DNA from: Lutraria lutraria
Taxonomy: Eukaryota; Mollusca; Bivalvia; Venerida; Mactridae
DNA: 64,000 nucleotides
NCBI GenBank assembly: GCA_964023205.1
Contig: OZ026843.1
Location: forward strand, 9,653,093 to 9,717,092
Direction: 5' to 3'
Each line of letters begins with the position of its first letter. Position 1 is the first letter of the stretch. This document shows positions 52,201-61,200 of the stretch, in pieces. The translations under genes and the position numbers were made by a program. The notes under the pieces are model-generated. The model was not told where the DNA came from. It searched no databases and saw only the letters and a list, made by a program, of their open reading frames with translations.

Positions 52201-55200
52201 ATAGGATAAACAGAAATTATTACGACCGATAAATTTATATGCTTATGGGACTTAAATCTATAACATGTTTATTCAATCTATTTATTTCTGTTGCTTAATG
52301 GCCTATTCAACAGTTATGGTCATTTCAGAGCCGCCCCAGAGAGAGGGGAGATAATATACGGTGGACCGGGCATTTATATCCCACTCTTTTCTATTTCCAG
52401 TCTATCCTGGCTACACACCTCTATCCTTTACCCTGTGATTTTCTAGACACAGTACTTGGCTCAGCTCATTAGTCGGGATGGGGACACTGAAAAAGCGTAT
52501 CTGAGAAATTCGAAAGCAGAGCCGAGAACAGAACAAACGACCTTTCATTTAGTAGTCCAGCGTGTTACCTCAAGACCATCAATCACACCTTGTATTTATT
52601 CAAACAAAAAAGATACAGTAAGTGTGAAAAACTGTTACTTCAGAATCCATTTTGTTTGAGTCATTGAGTTCTACAGCCATGTATAGGACGCACCGATTTT
52701 TTGGTCCAGATTTTGGAAGTAAAATAGTGGATCTTAGACAAGGGCATTTACAGTAATTCAGAATAATTTAAAGCATTGAAACAGGCAGAAAGACGACCTG
52801 CTATCAGAGGTCAGTTATACAACTTACAATTTGTGATCACACCACCAATAGGGTCACCTTTGTAGTCAAATTCTATATCCATGTATTTACCCTAAAATAT
52901 AATAACAAGTCTTACTATCAATACATAAATATATCTACATATGATTGCTATCAATTAATGTTTAATTACAGTACATGTAATTGTTTACTGTTAAGATCAA
53001 TAATTTTAGGCATTCAAAGGCACTCATTAAGTCCACTGGTTGATTACCTCATTCAAATTATTACCGATAGGTAACTTTCTCTCAGATTTGTACTGGTAGA
53101 TTACCGGTACCCTCCCTGAGATTAGTATTTTGAAAAGAATTGTTGATAAATGTTGTAAACAGCAGAACACAAACACATCATACACAATATTCAGTCATCT
53201 ACTAAACAGATACAAGAGTCACTTACAAATCTTGAAGAATTGTCATTCTTTAATGTCTTTGCATTTCCGAATGCTGAAAAGCAAGTTTTTATTTAAGTAA
53301 CTGGTTATATTACATTAATTTTTCATAATGGTATCATTTATTATATTATATGGCTTATGAAACATGATGTATTTTTAGATAAGAACCTATACAATGAATA
53401 AATATGGAATACGACTACTCAACATTATCCAGTGTATAATATGTACATATGATATAAAATATAAATTAAATGTATATCAAAAAATGAAGACTTTTCTGAA
53501 AAAAAAAAAATCAAATCAATAATGTTCTTTACTAGTCTGTATCAATACTCATCAATGGCTATTGCATGTGTTTTTTCCGCAGATAACAACATAAAGGTTC
53601 ATAAAAACTACATTATTACTTAACATTATCTTCTCAGTTATAATACCGCTACCACTTTCCAAAAAAAAATCCGTAATTCTTATTAATTTAGTTCTAGTGA
53701 TATGTTCAGATTGTGGAGGTTGTATTATACCTTCAAGCACAGGATTAGACTGTAGAAGTTGCTCCTTCACTCTGTCAATTTCACGTCCTTTACCGGACAC
53801 TTGAGCCACATACTGCATGATAACCTTACTGGCTTCTACAAACACACAGACAGTAAACACATTCAGTACAATATAGAGAAGGAGACATTTTAGGTATACC
53901 ATTGTTACAGTACAGTACAACCTCTCCAGAGTGGACCTCTCTTGATCAACAACCACCCTTAAACAACAGAATGATCTTTTCCCACTGCACAATTTAATTA
54001 TAAATTTAACCTCTCTAGAGCTACAACCTCTCAACAACAACATAATTTTGCTACTCCTAAATGGTGTTGCTTTGGAGAGGTTGCACTGTTTGTGTACAAA
54101 TGTAAAAAGTCTGTATTTAGATTCATCGGTGTACTGGACCCCCATACATTAACATGTCAGTAATAAAAACTTAACACTATTTACGTTCATACTTGTCCCT
54201 CTATCTTAACCTAACAAAAAATAGATTGTTCAGTATTTGGCACAAAAGAATTGAAACAATTGTTTACCCTCAGATGTAGAACATTATTTTTACAGACAAC
54301 ATCAACAATGTTTCGAACATTTAAGTCAATGAAAATCTCAAGTATAACTGACAAATCGAGGGCTCAGCGCAACACTGTCGTAACTTGTTCTTATTTCAAT
54401 ATGAGTTACGACACTGTTGCGTTGAACCCTCGAAATGACATAGATTGAAGTAAATTACTAGTACACTGTCATGCAACTCAGCTTTTTGTCAATCAGTGTA
54501 AACCACAGTCTGAGTCATTGAAATTCAATCAATCGAAACCCAACAAACTATGAATTCACTGAACACATTTTCCTGTAAAAGAGGGATTGTCAAATTTGCA
54601 CAATCACATACATTTCTCAAGGTAATTAAGTTTCTATTTTCACTAGGTATTGCATGAACAAGTTATCTTAACAAATCAGCAAAACTAACAAGATGAGTAT
54701 ATTGAAATTACCAGTTTTTCCAGCACCACTTTCGCCTGATATAATAACACATTGGTCCAGGTTTCTGTCTCGCATAGACCGATAAGCCTCATCGGATATA
54801 GCATAACTGAAAACATAAAATACAGATAAGGTGATAAATTAACAACAGACCAAGATAATTAAATAAAGATTTCAAATACATAAAAACAAACAAAATAATT
54901 TCAGAAAATGGAGAGTCAAAACAACTAGTTGACATTCAGTCAACATATAGTGATATACACCACATGTGAGATAACATGACATTCAGTCAATATATAGTGA
55001 TATACACCACATGTGAGATAACATGACATTCAGTCAATATATAGTGATATACACCACATGTGATATAACATGACATTCAGTCAATATATAGTGATATATA
55101 CCACATGTGAGATAACATGACATTCAGTCAATATATAGTGATATACACCACATGTGATATAACATGACATTCAGTCAATATATAGTGATATACACCACAT

Positions 55201-58200
55201 GTGATATAACATGACATTCAGTCAATATATAGTGATATACACCACATGTGAGATAACATGACATTCAGTCAATATATAGTGATATACACCACATGTGATA
55301 TAATATGATATTCAGTCAATATATAGTGATAACCACCACATGTGATATAATGAGATTCAGTCAATATATAGTGATATACACCACATGTGAGATAACATGA
55401 CATTCAGTCAATATATAGTGATATACACCACATGTGAGATAACATGACATTCAGTCAATATATTGTGATATACACCACATGTGAGATAACATGACATTCA
55501 GTCAATATATATAGATATACACCACATGTGATATAACATGACATTCAGTCAATATATAGTGATATACACCACATGTGATATAACATGACATTCAGTCAAT
55601 ATATAGTGATATACACCACATGTGAGATAACATGACATTCAGTCAATATATAGTGATATACACCACATGTGATATAATATGATATTCAGTCAATATATAG
55701 TGATAACCACCACATGTGATATAATGAGATTCAGTCAATATATAGTGATATACACCACATGTGATATAACATGACATTCAGTCAATATATAGTGATATAC
55801 ACCACATGTGATATAACATGACATTCAGTCAATATATAGTGATATACATCACATGTGATATAACATGATACTCAGTCAATATAATTGTAGTGATATACAC
55901 CACATGTGATATAATATGACATTCAGTCAATATATAGTGATTTGTACCTCATGTGATATAGTATGACATTCAGTCAATATTATATATAATGATATACACT
56001 AGATGTAATATAATATAGTGTCATTTTTTAGTCCACATGTTAAAGACTTATATAAATTAAACCATGATGTATCATAGAAATGTTTTACATTTAACTCTAT
56101 GTTAACATAATGACACAGTTTATGACCTCAGAACAATTTTATTGTTATTGCATGGTTGCCTTATCAATTGAGGAATTATGCACTGTGTAATGGTTGTTTG
56201 CTTACAATTTGAAAAGATTATACATGTATATATAACTGAATAGTACTGTATATGATTGTATAATTCACTATTTAATATAACTGCATATATTTGTATACAA
56301 TTGTATATATTGTATATAACAGCATATAATTGTATAAATCACTGTTCGATATAACTGCATATAATTGTATACAATTGTATATAACTGTATATAATAGTAT
56401 ACAGCTGCATTTAATTGAGTATATAACTGTGTATGTCTTTATATGACAGTATATGTCTGTATATAATTGTATTATAACAGTACATCATTTTATATAATAC
56501 ATGTCTATTAATGATTGTATATTACTATACATAATTGTGTATGACTGCATTAAACAGTCTAAGAAGACGCCATAACATAAGTTTACCCAGCAAACATCAT
56601 TTATTTAATCTGTGACACTTTATACATGTACAAACATAAGAACTTCTAATGTAAACACATGCAATGTGACTTTAAGTTAATTCATGTATGACATGTATAT
56701 AACTAAGTCAATGTGTTCATGTATAATTTGAACAATCTATATCAGTCAGAAGATAATCATCACTGAACGGAGATCTGATTTGTTTGTTTATTTGAGTTTT
56801 ACAACCCTTTTCAATAGTCAGAGTCAAATAAGGTGGACAGTTCACCTAACTATCTTTCCTGGGAAGAAACAGTACTAGACTCCCATCCTCCATTAACAAA
56901 ATTAATGCTTACTTCCTCACCTAACAGAGACATGGTCAGTAGCTGTGCTCAAACCCACAGCCCTCTATCAGTGAGAGGTTACAGTGATTTGAAGTCAGCG
57001 ACCTTAACCACACGACCACGGAGGCATGTCTACTCATATAGTAGGGTACCATGATCACACCAGATTTAATAAGATAACCAGTCCATATTCTATGTGATGT
57101 ATGTATACATAAATATACATGTAGTTAAAGACAACCAGTCGACTTCAAGAGATTCTTCAATTACAATGTAGATTTATCAGTTATAATAGATTTTAAAACT
57201 AAAAAATTCTGCAATAGCAAAATGATAAATTGACCCAATAATAAATCAAACCGCAAAGATTGATTTGTTTAGACATTGAACAAGAATGTCATAAATTCTT
57301 CCATTTGTGGACATACGAAACAATTTGATAAAATTACAACAAGCACTTTACACCAGTTAAAAGTCCAAACAAGATAAAATTAATCTTCATTGAACATTGA
57401 CATACTTGAATATAACCAAAGTTAAATGCATGACAGCAGGCATATTATGTAACCATATACTTTAAATGGGGAAGACCTAAGGACAGTTTTAAGGTAGGAT
57501 AGGAGATATAACAATAGTCACAAAGAAGCCAAATAATACCAGTTCTCCTACTGCACTTATTTTCTGGTTAGCGGTTTAAGGTCCCTAGGGGTTTAAGGCC
57601 TCCGTGGTCGAGTCACCAGGTTAAGTTGCTGACTTCAAATCACTGTAACTTTTCACTGATAGAGGGTCATGGCTTCGTGATTTGAAGTCAGTGACCATAA
57701 GAATTCGACCACGGAGGCGGGTTCGTCTAGTTAGAGGGACACGGTAGAAATATATTTGAGTAAGTATAACTCAAACATAATAAAAAACATTCTTCATGTA
57801 ATTGAGACATATCTTAATTTTAAACAGGAAATGAAATAGACAAATAAAAACAATCATAAATCTGATACCATAATTCATTACAAAACATGGACTAGTTTAT
57901 AAGTTACAAAAGAGTCAGCATTTTTTTCTTTACCTAAAATGCCTCATATTGATAGTGACTAACTTAAGTAGTTCACAAGTACAGGCTAATATTGCCGGTG
58001 GTATAAGTTCATATTGAGATCTGTTTATAAGGACATTCCAGTATTACCATGTACAGTATATAACATGTCCTTCATATTAACATTATCTCTCCGTTTACTG
58101 CACTCATTCACTGAAGGTTACAAAATGTACATGGTATCAGTGCTGAAGAAATGTTGTATAAAAAGTGAAATCAGAGACAAGTCAAGGACTGAGGCCTGCT

Positions 58201-61200
58201 CATTGGTCCAGATTAACCCAGACAAAAAGCTTTATATACAGACAGACAGATTGACGGACAAACTAACAAAAGGATGGGCTTTCCCATGTAAGAATTTAGC
58301 GACATAAACCCACTTTTGGACACTTTCTTAAGTGACTCCCGTAGAGACAAAGGGTCCTATACTGTAACCCACACCCACTAGTCACCCAAACCCAATTTGT
58401 TTGTACGGACAGACAGACAGACAGATTGAAAATTGAACAGGCCAGTCTTAGCATCGAGTCAACTTATCATCAAGGCTGGTAGAAAATTTACATGCAAACA
58501 GATATATGCACACACACTATTGTAACCCTTATTACTGTGAAATTAATCAAACACTGTCAGCATTCTCAGGTAATAGTGAAAATTATAATGAAACAATTTT
58601 TGCTGAAGTGATGTTGGAGACTAATCAGGATGTCAGAGTACCAGAGTTTGTGCTGTGTAAAGGCTGTTTATATAAACATGTTTATAAAGTATCCGTTCTC
58701 TACAAAACACCTTACAAAACAAGGACTTTTTATCTTATCACACTTGAAAAATATTCATTTCGCCCAAAAATCAAACGCGGGCATGAAATTAAACATATGT
58801 TAATACATACCCCCGAAAGTAGACTTAATTGAATAAAAACTTAAGTCAATTTAACTATCAAATAAAATCATCAAGCATGATTAATTCATATTTTACTTAT
58901 GGAGGTACATTATTTCATGCACAAATTGTTCTAGATTAGAAAATGATAAAATTTACACAGATCTTCACTTGAACACTTCTACAAATATTTTCAATCCACG
59001 AACAAGCAATACTTAATGTAAAGTAGTGACACAATAAATTATGATAGACTCAAACTATTACAATGTGTTAATAAATACCTGCAGTATATTAATGCACTTA
59101 ATAGATTTATGAATGAACTATAGTCATCCATTTAAAGTTTACTTTCAACTTGCTGGAAAAAAATAAATTAGAGAACTTGAAAAAAATGTTCAGAATGAAA
59201 TCAAAGTTATTGTTAGATTTAATAACATTCCAGGAGCTATGACAAGGATATAAAATCTAGCTTCCACAACAGACCCCAGGGGGTGGGGTGATTTGGAAAT
59301 ATACATAAAAGTTAACAAAAAGAACTGTAACAAAATTTTCACTTAACAAAACGAAGTTTTCAAATTCAAATTTATCATGAACCAGTGTTTAATATAATAC
59401 AGGGGTTTTCTTTAATCCATAGTTGTAGCCTATGAAGGGTGCAGTCCCCTCTGAGAATTTCTATGAAATCATGCAATTTTGCCCAAATTTCCATTTTACT
59501 CCTTGAAATTTCATTCCGCAAATTGGTTTCAGGCGAGAATAATTTCCCCAAAAGAGGTTTCAACCTGCTACTTCATCCCCAGATTAAGGGATAAGGCACT
59601 TTCCCCCAAAACATAAAACCCCATTAAAATCATTAATAAGAACTGACAACATGTGCTGACTCATTTATTATGAATTAATTAAAACGAAACAATAAGGAAA
59701 GTCTCATACAGTCAACAAGTACATCAGGAATATCTAAACATGATATAAATTAAATGGTATACAGAGAGTATACATAACAGTTAAATCTTTCATGTGGGTA
59801 AACCATACATAATGGAGGAGGAGAATTCATTCCTAGCAAACATTCAGTTAACTGGTTAATTGAAATCATCAAACATCTGCTGTGTACAGACACACCCAAT
59901 ATCTGACAGCTTCATAATAGGGATTTAGTAAAACTCTCAGTTTTTTAAACAAAAAGTTTAAACAAGAAATACATTAAACCAAATTTCATCAGTCATTTAA
60001 TCAACAAACAAATATTGGACACAAACCATACATAGAATTAATTTTCTGGTTTTGTAAACATGGTTAACACACATAACACATTAACAGGTTTATTGAGGAC
60101 CTAGCTTAAGTCTAAAAATACCAGAGGGTAAGACTCAGTAAATCCGGTACATTAAAATCTCAGATAATTCAAATCATAGTTCCGTATCAGACTGATCAAT
60201 CACTAGGCAACATTCAAAGACTTATAGACACAAACAAAGCATATAAACTAAGTAGGACTCCAAATGGAACAATCATGGAAGTACAAAAATTGGGAGAGCA
60301 CAAACAATGACCGTATAAAGCCGACATTGGAGCAGTAACTAACAAGAAGTGTTTGTGAAACATGGATGCCCCCTCCTGACATTGACCTTTGTCCTACTGA
60401 CCTCAAAATCAATAGGGGCCATCTACATGTGATGACCAACCTCCCAACCAAATCTGAAGAGCTTAGGCTAAGTCATTCTCCAGTTAATAGTTGGGCAAGG
60501 TTTAGTTACGGACAGACTGACATGTGCAAAGCAATATGCTCCCTTTTCTAATAAACTCAACTCCTGATTGACTGTGATTTACTAATTAATACATACTGGT
60601 AAATTTAGCTATACTTACATATGAGGAGGTAACTCATAAATATTTCTACTTCTATATTCTTCAATAACATCAGGTGTATACAGGGGTAAATTCTGGTAAG
60701 GATTTACTGATACCACCACAGTTCCAATGTAGGTCTGAAATATTAGAAGCAACAAAATATGTCATTTGTGATCTACAGTAACGTTAGAGACCTTAACATC
60801 CTGAACCAGGAAGCTCTTCAAGGTAACAATGATCGTAGATATAGCAATGTAACAATGTCCATTAATTTTTGTAATTTCTTCAGGTTGAGAATGGAGTAGG
60901 GGGTGGACACCATTTTTGCTGCATTTTTTGGATTTTGTCCTACTGACTGAGCATTTCACTATTTCTTCTACTGTACATAATTTCCTAAGCAATATCAACA
61001 CTGCCCCATCCCTCTGCCCCATCAAACTCCATAGTCTCTAGTTGTGTTAGTTTGATTTCTTCTACATTTGTCAGACCTGATTATTTTGTCAGACAAACTT
61101 GATAACAAAGATGCTGACCAGTAATAAGTTTGATTGAAAACTGTCAGAAACTCAAGTAAAAACACAGAAATTGTCAGACAGATCTAGTGCTGTAATAACT

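Noticed and set aside
53552..54145. 197-residue minus-strand frame taken as one gene
   Set aside because: Only 53731-53835 (EASKVIMQ...SNPVLE) is myosin; the rest is MITE and intron sequence.
58014..58832. Two plus-strand frames within myosin intron 2
   Set aside because: No recognisable domain, no splice or promoter context, and antisense to a well-supported intron.
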